A DNA stretch of 64,000 nucleotides from NCBI RefSeq assembly GCF_017115165.1, contig NZ_JABXKF010000145.1:1-64000 (forward strand), in the 5' to 3' direction. Positions 26,906 through 35,100 of this stretch are shown piece by piece; the stretch's first letter is position 1, and every line of letters begins with the position of its first letter. The notes below the pieces were generated by a model. It had not been told where the DNA came from. It was given only the letters and a program-made list of their open reading frames with translations, and ran no database searches. This DNA comes from Nostoc sp. LPT. Lineage in GTDB: Bacteria; Cyanobacteriota; Cyanobacteriia; Cyanobacteriales; Nostocaceae. The position numbers were made by a program, and so were the translations under genes.

Positions 26906-27309
26906 TGACCACAACATTGAAAGAATTTTTAGAAGCTTGCGAGACTCTTGGAACTTTGCGTTTAATTGTTACTAGCAGCGCTGCTGTATTAGAAGCACGA
27001 GGCAAAGTAGAAAAGTTATTTTATGCAGAATTGCCTAAAGGTAAATATGCGAATATGCATACTGAAGGCTTTGAGTTTCACTTGAATATGGATAAAATCA
27101 CTCAGGTGAAATTTGAAACAGGTGAAGCGAAGAGAGGTAACTTTACAACCTATGCCATCCGGTTTTTAGATGATAAACAGGAGCCTGCTTTAAGCCTCTT
27201 TTTACAATGGGGTAAACCGGGAGAATATGAACCAGGACAAGTAGAAGCTTGGGAAACTCTAAAAGAGAAGTATGGGGAAGTTTGGGAACCTTTACCAGCA
27301 GAAATTTAA
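26905..27309 (+). CDS. ChuX/HutX-like heme-utilisation family protein
   Basis: A 134-residue soluble protein that matches what I know of the cyanobacterial ChuX/HutX-like family: LKEFLEACETLGTLRLIVTS, a central FEFHLNMDKITQVKFETGEA, and YAIRFLDDKQEPALSLFLQW near the C-terminus. HutX/ChuX proteins bind heme and act as cytosolic carriers. Whether this one binds heme is not visible from the sequence. The start lies within an ATGACAA repeat array. No heme uptake genes are adjacent, so the role is open. Confidence 0.65.
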   Translation: MTTTLKEFLEACETLGTLRLIVTSSAAVLEARGKVEKLFYAELPKGKYANMHTEGFEFHLNMDKITQVKFETGEAKRGNFTTYAIRFLDDKQEPALSLFLQWGKPGEYEPGQVEAWETLKEKYGEVWEPLPAEI

Positions 27310-27405
27310 TACAGCTAAACTGATAGGGGTGGAGGAAATCGGATATCTGTACTGAACTGCTCGATATTAACGCTTCTCGCGTTGCCATATACTGGTATTT
27401 TACTA

Positions 27406-28152
27406 TTAATTCTCCATAAAAATAGTGGAATAACCAGAAATTAGCTCAATTTGTTGCTTTAACCATTCAGAAAACAAGTCTGAGATAATTTTTAAGCGCA
27501 ACATCTCGTCCAATTGTGGCTCAATGAGTTCCTCAACCAAAATCAGATGCGCCCCAATCGATGTCAATATTGGTTTGACAACTTGCGGTGGAGTTGCCGC
27601 AAAGACAGCAGCAGAAATTTCTGGTTTCAAATTTGCACGGTTTAATATGCCTCGATATCCTCCTTTTCTACGTAGTTCTGTATCTTGAATATATTGATGA
27701 GCAATTTCATAAAAACTTATCTCACCTTCACCCAATGCGTAAAACAGTTCCATAGCCAAATCAAAATCATCTAAAACCACTTCATACATAACTATCTGGG
27801 CATAATCAATCTGATGTTCTACAAAAAAAGGTTCAACTTTATCTACAAACAGATGTTGAGCTAATTTTGAGGAGATTACTGTGTAATAAACTAATTCTTC
27901 AAACTCGTCTAAAGATAAACTGTGTTTTTGTAGCCATGACCAAGTAACATCAGCGCTAATCAATTTGTTCATCAGACGCAAGCTATCTGCCGCTTGCTGT
28001 AATTCTTCTGGCTCCACTTTAATACCAACCTCTTCTACCGTATGTGAAATAATCTTGCGAGTAAGAATACCTTTTATCACAGAAGGAATTTGGCATGAAA
28101 GCTTGACTTGGTTGAGAATTTCGTCTAGAGAAACAGTTGGCACTTCTAACAT
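27406..28152 (-). CDS. Parvulin-type peptidyl-prolyl isomerase (SurA/PpiC-like), minus arm of RiPP locus
   Basis: A 248-residue protein without an obvious signal peptide. A SurA-like helical N-terminal region (about 1-115) is followed by a PpiC domain containing IVMYEVVLDD, the GGYRGILNRANLKPEISAAV block and LTSIGAHLILVEELIEP, and then a C-terminal helix. It is the last gene of the minus-strand arm, 93 bases after HlyD, with a good AAGGAG ribosome site. Parvulin genes next to HlyD/ABC exporters are a recurrent feature of cyanobacterial peptide-secretion loci. A second homologue closes the plus arm. A role in folding or presenting the exported peptide is an inference. Confidence 0.8.
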   Translation of the reverse strand: MLEVPTVSLDEILNQVKLSCQIPSVIKGILTRKIISHTVEEVGIKVEPEELQQAADSLRLMNKLISADVTWSWLQKHSLSLDEFEELVYYTVISSKLAQHLFVDKVEPFFVEHQIDYAQIVMYEVVLDDFDLAMELFYALGEGEISFYEIAHQYIQDTELRRKGGYRGILNRANLKPEISAAVFAATPPQVVKPILTSIGAHLILVEELIEPQLDEMLRLKIISDLFSEWLKQQIELISGYSTIFMEN

Positions 28153-28245
28153 AGTAAAACTCCTTAGTGATAAATAAATTGAAGTTGAATTTGGAAATGT
28201 TAAAAATGAAACAGCAAAGAATAACTTTTGGAAATTTCTTCCTTT

Positions 28246-29652
28246 TTATAGTTTAAAACCACCTTTTTGCAACTTTTTAAACGGATCTAGCACAAAATCA
28301 ACAATACGGCGCTGCCGAACAATTACCTCAGCAGTTGCTGTTTGACCAGGCGTTAAAGCAATACGTTTATTTCCACTTTGAATATAAGTCTGTGGCACTG
28401 CAATTTCTAATTCAAAGTTTTCTATCTTACCTTGGGCAGTTTCTACAACTTTGGAGTCTGGTGAAATCCAGTGGAGTTTGCCTTCTATCACTCCATAATC
28501 CTGGAAAGGATAAGCATCAAATTTAATTTTGACTGGCATTCCTACACGCAGAAAACCACTTTCTTGACTAGGCATCTGTGCTCTGAATATTAGAGGTACT
28601 CCATTAGGTGCAATTTGAGTAACCATCTGTCCTGGCTGTACAACTGTCCCGGCGTTATTGATAGACAACTGAAAAATTGTGCCATCAATTGGAGCGCGGA
28701 GTGTTTGCTGTTGTAATTGAAATTGCAAAGAATGAATTTGTTTTTTTGTTTGAGAAATTTCTGATTGTAAATCTACAGCTTGAGCCTGGAGTTCTTTAAG
28801 TTGTTTCTGACTATCCAAGACTGCAAGTTCACCTGTGCGTCTAATACGTTGATTAGTGCTTTGTTGTTTGCCAATCTCAGTATTAGCCTGTTGAATATCT
28901 GATTGAGCTTGTTCTAAAAGTCCTTGCCGCTCAAACATTGCACCTTCTATTTCTTCTAATTTACTCTTGGAAATAGCGCCCTTTTGCAAAAGATATCGAT
29001 AACGTTGTACCTCGTTTTTAGCTAATTTGAGACGACCGACTTCTAGGGCATATACTTGTTTACTGGAACTAAACCGCTGCCGTATTTGGTCAAGTTGAGC
29101 AAGTTGCTCTGATTCTTGAGCTTGATTTTGTAATTGCTGAGTGCGTAAAGACATTTCCAGTTGATTTTTTAATAACTGAAGCTGATTAACTCGATTTTGT
29201 TGACCCTCAAGTTTTGCCTGAGTTTGTTGCAGTTCAGTACGAGTTAATTCTGATTCCAATTCCAGTAAAATTTGTCCTGAAAGTACAGTTTGGCCTTCTT
29301 TTACCTTGATGGCTGTAACTTTTCCGGTAACGGGTGCATCTAATCTCACAGTTCTCCCTTGAGGTTCAAGTCGTCCTCTGGCGCTACCTGTTTCGTCTAC
29401 TTTGGATAGCATTGCCCAAGGTAAGACGATCGCAGCAAATATTACTAGCCAATACAACAAGCCGCGTGTCCAAATCCGTGGTAAGGTATCAATCAGTTCT
29501 TTTGTTAAAGAAGACCAGTCTTCACCTAGAGGTGCATAGGATTTTGGCTCTCGTGATGATGGTGTTTTTTTGGAGTCATTCAAGTCCAGTTGACTACTAG
29601 GGTAGTAACCGTTCTGACTGAACTGCTCTTGGGTAGTAAATTCATTTGGCAT
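28246..29652 (-). CDS. HlyD-family secretion adaptor of RiPP locus
   Basis: A 468-residue membrane-fusion protein. The cytosolic N-terminus is about 65 residues, with a transmembrane segment at about 67-85. The lipoyl halves are APVTGKVTAIKVKEGQTVLS and LRAPIDGTIFQL, separated by a Gln-rich coiled coil (about 130-320). A beta-barrel domain and a C-terminal QTATAEVIVRQRRIVDFVLD end typical of HlyD complete it. It lies 88 bases downstream of the ABC exporter, so the pair forms the inner-membrane part of a type I secretion machine for the divergent double-glycine peptides. Confidence 0.9.
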   Translation of the reverse strand: MPNEFTTQEQFSQNGYYPSSQLDLNDSKKTPSSREPKSYAPLGEDWSSLTKELIDTLPRIWTRGLLYWLVIFAAIVLPWAMLSKVDETGSARGRLEPQGRTVRLDAPVTGKVTAIKVKEGQTVLSGQILLELESELTRTELQQTQAKLEGQQNRVNQLQLLKNQLEMSLRTQQLQNQAQESEQLAQLDQIRQRFSSSKQVYALEVGRLKLAKNEVQRYRYLLQKGAISKSKLEEIEGAMFERQGLLEQAQSDIQQANTEIGKQQSTNQRIRRTGELAVLDSQKQLKELQAQAVDLQSEISQTKKQIHSLQFQLQQQTLRAPIDGTIFQLSINNAGTVVQPGQMVTQIAPNGVPLIFRAQMPSQESGFLRVGMPVKIKFDAYPFQDYGVIEGKLHWISPDSKVVETAQGKIENFELEIAVPQTYIQSGNKRIALTPGQTATAEVIVRQRRIVDFVLDPFKKLQKGGFKL

Positions 29653-29740
29653 AATTGGTCATACCATTTTGGATTTGAAATATTGGATTTTTCTGGTTTT
29701 TAGCAAAGCTAAGAAACGAAAACTGAAGAGGCATTTTAGT

Positions 29741-32700
29741 TCAAATTGCTATGGTAAGTTGCTGTTGATTGAGGTAGAAGTAGTGACCGCGTTTAGCCAT
29801 TAATTCATCGTGAGTTCCACTTTCAATCAAAAGACCTCTATCTAGCACCAAAATTTTGTCAGCATTGCGTACTGTTGAAAGGCGATGAGCAATCACCAGT
29901 GTTGTTCTATCTTGAAGAATTTTGTTGAGGTTAGTCTGGATAATACGTTCAGATTCAGCGTCAAGACTGCTGGTGGCTTCATCTAAAATCAGCAGTTGGG
30001 GATTTCCGACAAGGGCGCGGGCGATCGCTACCCGTTGTCTTTGTCCACCAGACAGGGTTCCTCCCCCCTCACCGATTTGTGTTTCATAGCCCATCGGTAA
30101 TTCTTTAATAAATTCATGCGCTCCTGCTTGTTGCGCTGCTTCTATCACTTCTTCTAAAGTTGCTTCGGGATAACCTAGACTAATGTTTTCCCGAATCGTA
30201 CCACCAAAGAGAAAAGTATCTTGGTCAACAACACCAATTTGAGAACGGAGCGATCGCAATGACAAGGTAGTGACATCATAGCCGTCAATCAAAATCTTCC
30301 CTTCTGTAGGCGGATACAGCCCTAATACCAACTTGGAAATGGTCGTTTTTCCTGAACCACTACGCCCAACCAGCGCGATCATTTGTCCCGGCTGCACTTC
30401 AAAACTAATATTTTCTAGTGTGTTGACATCGCTTTCTGGATGGTAGCGGAAAGTAACTTTATCAAAGACAATGTAACCGCGAATGGGTGGTAAAGATTGC
30501 CGAGATGAGGAGTGCAAATCTTCTTCTGGTTCAGCGTCAATCACATCATTGATGCGTTCAACAGCAATCAGTACCTCTTGCAATTCATTCCATAGCAAAA
30601 TTAGTCGCTGAAAAGGATTAATTACATTACCTAGCAACATATTAAAAGCGACAAGTTGCCCAATTGTGAGTTCGTTTTGTATCACCTGCCATGCTCCAAA
30701 CCACAATAATGCTGTTGTGACTACAGCTTCAATGGCAGAGCTAAATATTTGCAGTCTATTGCCAATAACCTGCCCGGAAAAGTTCTTTTTAATTGACTTG
30801 CCAAAAAGTTCTTCCCAATGCCAGCGCACAGACTGCTCAACTGCCATAGATTTGACAGTGCGAATACCAGTGAGATATTGAATCAAATAACCAGTTTCTT
30901 CGTTATAAGCACTAAAAATCTCACGAGAAACACGCTGTAAAAAGGGTGTAGCAATCAGTGCTAGTAATACGAATGGCGGCACAATTACTAATACAAGCAA
31001 TGCCATCTTCCAACTGTACCAAAACATCAATCCTACGTAGATAAATACTGTCAGTAAATCAAGAACGATAGACAGTGCTTCACCTGTGAGGAAACGTTGA
31101 ATCTTGCGGTTTTCCTGTACACGGGAAATGATGTCTCCCACATAGCGGGACTCAAAATAGTTCAAGGGTAAGCGGAAGGTATGGCTAATAAAACCTACAA
31201 TTAAGGCTAGATCCACTCGGTTAGCTGTGTGGTCTAAAAGATATTGCCGCAGTCCAGTCATGGCGACTCGGAATAGGCTAAAGATGAGTAATCCTATCCC
31301 TACAGCTGTTAATGTCAGGTCACTGCGCTGTACAACCACTCGGTCTAACAATAGCTGAGTAAATAGCGGTGTGATCAGTCCAAAAATCTGAAGCAGGATG
31401 GAAGCGATGAACACTTCTAACAACACCAGCCAGTGAGGTTTAGCTAATTCAAAGAACTGCCAAAAAGGAGTGCTGGTTTCCTTTGCATCTTTAAGTAGGG
31501 CGGTAGGTTGTATTAATAAAGTATAGCCAGTCCAACCCGCTTTGAAGTCTGCATGAGAGAGGGTACATTGACCAATAGCAGGGTCTGCAACGATCACGCG
31601 ATCGCCTGTCACTTCATAAACAACAATGTAGTGTTTTCCTTCCCAATGCACGATAGCTGGTAGACTTTGTAGAGCAAGTTTGTCGAGGCTGGCTTTTACA
31701 GGTCGAGTTGAAAACCCAATACTTTCAGCCGCAGCCGCTAAACCTCGCAGTGATGCCCCATTGCGGTCAACATTAGCAATATCTCGTAAAATATTGACGC
31801 TAAAACGCTTGCCCCAGTAGCGCCCAACCATCACTAAGCAAGCTGCACCGCAGTCAGCGGCGCTTTGTTGTTCAAAGTATGGATATCGCCGGGTGATACG
31901 TTGCCAAAAATGACCGATTTTTACAGTTGGATTTGGGAAGTAAGCCTTACTAATTTTTCTCTTGCTTTCTGGGGATTTTGGATTTTTAGAGTGGCGAGTA
32001 GGTAGGGGCACGGCACTACCGTGCCCGTATGAGTGGGGAGTTCTGTTTTCTTCCCCTGCTACCCTTGTACTCCCCGTTCCTAGTGTTGCGGTGTCAGAGT
32101 TAATCAGTTGAGCCAGTTGTGGCTCTTTTGCGATCGCTGTTTCCCAATCTTGACGGCTGAGGCTGTAGATTTGGCTTGGTTGAGTCACTTGCCAACTACG
32201 TTCTTTGGGTAACTGCTCAAGAGCGTAAATATTTCCAACGGTAAGCTTGCATCCTGATGTGTGCAATAGTTCTCCTCGCCGCAGTAACCAAAGTTGCTGG
32301 TCTTTGAGCAGAAAAGATGGGAGTTTGCCAATTTGGAGATTATGCTGTTCGAGTAATGGTAATATTTGCATCAATCCTTCTACAGAAGTATTGGCAAGGC
32401 AAGGAGTTTGACGACATAACAGCAGTAGATCCCAAAGTACTGCTTGGCGGTTAAAATGCTGCCCAATGGAGGGATATTTGCGGATGAGCGATCGCAAATA
32501 ATCTCCCGGAATATAGCAAACTTTGAGATTTACTGAAGCTCTAGCAGTATAAGGCTGAAAGCCTGACTCTGGAAACAAGGTTATCTCACCAAATGATGCT
32601 CCCACTCCTACAGATGCGATTAAGTTATCTGTGCTATTGAGCAGTCTGACTTTACCTGCCAGGATGATATAAATACCAACTGTAGCATCTGATGCCTGCC

Positions 32701-32845
32701 AAAACAGTTTACCTGCATTTGGTTCTATGATTTCAATTTGTTGAAGGCAATTTGAAAGTTCCTGTTCTAACAGAGGTTGACCCAAAGTTTGGGTGAGTTG
32801 TTGACCTAGTTGTTGCTTTTGAAACGTAGATTTATTCTGAATCAT
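29741..32845 (-). CDS. C39-peptidase ABC exporter with cyclic-nucleotide-binding-like N-terminus
   Basis: A 1034-residue exporter. Residues of about 40-150 read like a cyclic-nucleotide-binding domain (GIYIILAGKVRLL, VGVGASFGEITLF), with a second weaker copy to about 280. The C39 peptidase (about 325-455) has SAADCGAACL with the catalytic Cys, HWEGKHYIVVY with the His and VADPAIG with the Asp. A six-helix transmembrane domain follows. The nucleotide-binding domain has GRSGSGKTT, LSGGQRQRVAIARAL and LLILDEATSSLD. This architecture occurs in HetC-like/SunT-like cyanobacterial transporters. It should process Gly-Gly leaders and export the peptides encoded at 33.9-34.9 kb. The regulatory ligand is unknown. 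Confidence 0.92.
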   Translation of the reverse strand: MIQNKSTFQKQQLGQQLTQTLGQPLLEQELSNCLQQIEIIEPNAGKLFWQASDATVGIYIILAGKVRLLNSTDNLIASVGVGASFGEITLFPESGFQPYTARASVNLKVCYIPGDYLRSLIRKYPSIGQHFNRQAVLWDLLLLCRQTPCLANTSVEGLMQILPLLEQHNLQIGKLPSFLLKDQQLWLLRRGELLHTSGCKLTVGNIYALEQLPKERSWQVTQPSQIYSLSRQDWETAIAKEPQLAQLINSDTATLGTGSTRVAGEENRTPHSYGHGSAVPLPTRHSKNPKSPESKRKISKAYFPNPTVKIGHFWQRITRRYPYFEQQSAADCGAACLVMVGRYWGKRFSVNILRDIANVDRNGASLRGLAAAAESIGFSTRPVKASLDKLALQSLPAIVHWEGKHYIVVYEVTGDRVIVADPAIGQCTLSHADFKAGWTGYTLLIQPTALLKDAKETSTPFWQFFELAKPHWLVLLEVFIASILLQIFGLITPLFTQLLLDRVVVQRSDLTLTAVGIGLLIFSLFRVAMTGLRQYLLDHTANRVDLALIVGFISHTFRLPLNYFESRYVGDIISRVQENRKIQRFLTGEALSIVLDLLTVFIYVGLMFWYSWKMALLVLVIVPPFVLLALIATPFLQRVSREIFSAYNEETGYLIQYLTGIRTVKSMAVEQSVRWHWEELFGKSIKKNFSGQVIGNRLQIFSSAIEAVVTTALLWFGAWQVIQNELTIGQLVAFNMLLGNVINPFQRLILLWNELQEVLIAVERINDVIDAEPEEDLHSSSRQSLPPIRGYIVFDKVTFRYHPESDVNTLENISFEVQPGQMIALVGRSGSGKTTISKLVLGLYPPTEGKILIDGYDVTTLSLRSLRSQIGVVDQDTFLFGGTIRENISLGYPEATLEEVIEAAQQAGAHEFIKELPMGYETQIGEGGGTLSGGQRQRVAIARALVGNPQLLILDEATSSLDAESERIIQTNLNKILQDRTTLVIAHRLSTVRNADKILVLDRGLLIESGTHDELMAKRGHYFYLNQQQLTIAI

Positions 32846-32863
32846 AGCTTTCCAGGTACGGAA

Positions 32864-33424
32864 TTAATTGTTAGTTTTCATCAAACTGAATTGCCACAAG
32901 AAACTAGGTTCGACGTTCGATGGCAAATCGCCAATCTTAATGCCGGAATCCTGTTGAGTTGAGGAATATTTGTCAGTGGTGTTGTCTTTTGGTCGAGTAG
33001 AAAGCCCCATTTCCTTGAGCAAACGGTTGATGTGGCAACTGCTAACCTTAATCCCCAGTTCTTTAGCCAAATGCTTGCTTAACCATTGCCCTGTCCAGCG
33101 TTGAAATGGATAGCCATACTCACGTGGACTATGACTTGCCAGTTCTTGCAAACGAAGAAGATATTGCTCATTAACAGCTTTGGGGCGACCCATCGGGCGA
33201 TCGCTCCAATGGTGAGCTTGACCTGTTTGTGCCATAGTAATCCAGTGCCGCGCTGTCTCCTGAGAGCATCCTAAAGCTTCACAAATTTGAGTCTGAGATT
33301 GGCCTGCATCTGCCAATAACATGATTTCGATGCGACGGCGGTATTCTGGACGTAAATCTGCTTCTAGACTTTTCAATAGAAGCTTGTGCTGAAACGCTGT
33401 TAAATATAGACCTTGCTTGTCCAC
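32864..33424 (-). CDS. Helix-turn-helix protein related to IS630-type transposase N-terminus, probable locus regulator
   Basis: About 186 residues. The first 145 match the winged helix-turn-helix DNA-binding part of IS630-family transposases (EIMLLADAGQSQTQICEALG, a SQETARHW recognition helix, and WLSKHLAKELGIKVS in the second HTH). There is no DDE catalytic domain; instead a short polar tail (DNTTDKYSSTQQ) follows. The GTG at 33424 has a near-perfect AGGAGGA ribosome site seven bases upstream, better than the TTG at 33451. Only 18 bases separate it from the exporter gene, so they are co-transcribed. I infer a transposase DNA-binding domain recruited as a regulator of the divergent promoter region, although a simple IS fragment is possible. 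Confidence 0.75.
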   Translation of the reverse strand: MDKQGLYLTAFQHKLLLKSLEADLRPEYRRRIEIMLLADAGQSQTQICEALGCSQETARHWITMAQTGQAHHWSDRPMGRPKAVNEQYLLRLQELASHSPREYGYPFQRWTGQWLSKHLAKELGIKVSSCHINRLLKEMGLSTRPKDNTTDKYSSTQQDSGIKIGDLPSNVEPSFLWQFSLMKTNN

Positions 33425-33451
33425 AGCAATTCCTCCTGGTATAACTTGCAA

Positions 33452-33883
33452 TGCCCAGATAGAAATTAATCTGGATCATCCTTGAGAACCTCTGTTACTT
33501 CTCTGAATCAAAACTCCGGGAATTCCACAACTCGTTACAAAACTTTATAATAAGCTGGTAAACAGTTACAAGTGTGGCTTTTCAGGCTGTGGTGGTGTGA
33601 CAGGGTAAAAACAGCACTATATACAACAAAAAACATAGCCTCAGTTTCAAATTAGGTGATTCGGAGTAGTGGCGCGCTACTGCACTGTAATTTTTCAGAC
33701 AAAAGTACTTTTATTTTTGAATATTAAATATTTTAATAAGTAAAACATAACTCATTGAATTATGTGTAAATAAGAAGTTTTTAAGTCTTGAAATTATAGA
33801 TTGAATCTTTGATGATTGAAATGTGATTAGGCAATACACAGCTAATCCAATTCTAAACAACTTCATCTAAGAGGAAAATTTCA
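33452..33883. promoter_or_regulatory. Divergent promoter region between exporter operon and peptide genes
   Basis: About 430 AT-rich bases separate the minus arm (HTH-ABC-HlyD-PPIase) from the plus arm (precursors and enzymes). Both promoters must lie here. The last 40 bases (GCTAATCCAATTCTAAACAA, then CTTCATCTAAGAGGAAA) are repeated almost exactly before the second precursor at 34233-34274. I cannot assign -10/-35 boxes with confidence. Confidence 0.55.
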
Positions 33884-34069
33884 ATGGCAACTATCAACAT
33901 TTCTGATTTGCGTCTTACTGGTTCGGAGCTATTTTCTGATTCTGAAGGCTATATGGATGATTTAGTTGATAGCGAGATTGGCGCTATTAAGGGTGGCTTA
34001 CTGGGTTTGATTGTTGTGGGAACCATCGTTCTTGCAACCTTATATTTTGGTGCAGGAGAAGCTTACTAA
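33884..34069 (+). CDS. Double-glycine RiPP/bacteriocin precursor peptide 1
   Basis: A 61-residue peptide. The 38-residue leader starts MATINISDLRLTGSELFSDS and ends AIKGG. The 23-residue core (LLGLIVVGTIVLATLYFG, then AGEAY) is strongly hydrophobic, with two Thr and no Ser or Cys. The leader is nearly identical to that of peptide 2, and their 5' regions match too, so they arose by duplication. A GAGGAAAA ribosome site precedes the ATG. The leader style (ISDL-x-x-TGSELFSDSE) belongs to a cyanobacterial bacteriocin-like precursor family. If the neighbouring kinase/HopA1 pair acts on it, the two Thr are the only targets. Confidence 0.8.
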   Translation: MATINISDLRLTGSELFSDSEGYMDDLVDSEIGAIKGGLLGLIVVGTIVLATLYFGAGEAY

Positions 34070-34093
34070 CCTGTAATAAAGCAGTTTATAGCT

Positions 34094-34230
34094 TAGGACT
34101 TACGCAAAAACCCTCTCAAACTCTCATTTCTCCGTGACCTCTGCGTCGCGCCAGTTGCTTCAAGTCGGGGAACCCGCCCAACGCACTGGCTTCTCTGTGG
34201 TTCGTTTTTCGTTACCTGTGCGTAAGTCCT
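34094..34230. mobile_element. MITE-like element between precursors 1 and 2
   Basis: About 137 bases bounded by TAGGACTTACGCA on the left and its inverse TGTGCGTAAGTCCT on the right. The hexamer ATAGCT occurs directly on both sides and may be a target-site duplication. No transposase is encoded. The AGGACTTACGCA terminus is common on small non-autonomous elements of Nostoc-like genomes. Its GC content differs from the flanks. Confidence 0.7.
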
Positions 34231-34274
34231 ATAGCTAATCCTATTTCAAGCAACTTCATTTAAGAGGAAAAACA

Positions 34275-34505
34275 ATGGCTACTATCAACATTTCTGATTT
34301 GCGTCCTACTGGTTCCGAACTATTTTCTGATTCTGAAGGTTACATGAGAGATTTAGCTGATAGCGAATTTGACCACCTTTATGGTGGGCTGCCATTCCTG
34401 ATATGGGCTGTAGGCTACTATGCAGTTACCTCATCAGCTGCATGTATTGCCACAGCTGGTGCTGTTGTCGGCGGCGTTGTTGGCTATCTCACCGCTGGTA
34501 AATAG
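34275..34505 (+). CDS. Double-glycine RiPP/bacteriocin precursor peptide 2
   Basis: A 76-residue peptide. Its 38-residue leader is nearly the same as in peptide 1 and ends DHLYGG. The 38-residue core begins LPFLIWAVGYYAVTSSAACI and ends in a Gly-rich stretch, VVGGVVGYLTAGK. The core has two adjacent Ser, three Thr and one Cys, making it the only one of the three that could form a lanthionine or thioether bridge (at most one). Otherwise it resembles a membrane-active class II bacteriocin. The ribosome site GAGGAAAAACA and preceding 40 bases duplicate those of peptide 1. Confidence 0.8.
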   Translation: MATINISDLRPTGSELFSDSEGYMRDLADSEFDHLYGGLPFLIWAVGYYAVTSSAACIATAGAVVGGVVGYLTAGK

Positions 34506-34689
34506 TACAGCAACTGTAGTTATCCAGTTAGCTACGATTTGGGGTCTTTAAAAACAACTTCTCACATCTGTCAAAAAATAGAATTACAAGCAGTTTTGTG
34601 CCTCTTGAAGGCTATCTCCTACTGTTGGTACTAAAGCTGTCTGACAACTGAATCAATGAATTAACGTAAATACTTTAAAGGAGTGTATC

Positions 34690-34914
34690 ATGACAACTAT
34701 TCACATCAGCAATCTTGAAGTGCCTGGATTTGCTCTGCTTTCAGACGAAGAAAGCTATCTCAATGAGATAAATAACGATGAGTTTAATTTGACTCGCGGG
34801 GGAGCATCTCCTGCTGTCGTTCTTATACTTGAATCAATTGCGGCATCTCTCGCAATATCTGTCTCAGCCAGACAAGTTCATGATGCTAATTGGGGGATAT
34901 TCTCGCCTCTATAG
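34690..34914 (+). CDS. Double-glycine RiPP/bacteriocin precursor peptide 3
   Basis: A 74-residue diverged member of the same family. The 38-residue leader starts MTTIHISNLEVPGFALLSDE and ends NLTRGG. The 36-residue core (ASPAVVLILESIAASLAISV, then SARQVHDANWGIFSPL) holds six Ser and no Cys. The ribosome site AAAGGAGTG is strong. A 13-bp hairpin follows the stop before the enzyme genes. A Ser-rich, Cys-free core would suit dehydration followed by reduction rather than ring formation. Confidence 0.78.
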   Translation: MTTIHISNLEVPGFALLSDEESYLNEINNDEFNLTRGGASPAVVLILESIAASLAISVSARQVHDANWGIFSPL

Positions 34915-34937
34915 ACTGAAAAAAATACGAGAAAATT

Positions 34938-34994
34938 CTTCTGAAAAAGGTTTCAGCCTTGAACTATTCAGGCGTTATAAGCCTTTTTCAGAAG
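34938..34994 (+). terminator. Attenuator-like hairpin between precursor and enzyme genes
   Basis: CTTCTGAAAAAGG (34938-34950) pairs perfectly with CCTTTTTCAGAAG (34982-34994), with a smaller inner hairpin possible in the loop. The sequence following the hairpin (GACTTTTATAATTTATT) is T/A-rich. Placed after three precursor genes and before the kinase, it would let precursor transcripts exceed enzyme transcripts by partial termination. Confidence 0.65.
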
Positions 34995-35100
34995 GACTTT
35001 TATAATTTATTGTATCAACTTATAGAGGATGTACCTCATCCGATCAAGAACCGCAAGAAGCAATAAGCATTATTAAGCAAAATTCAAGGAAAATTTGACC

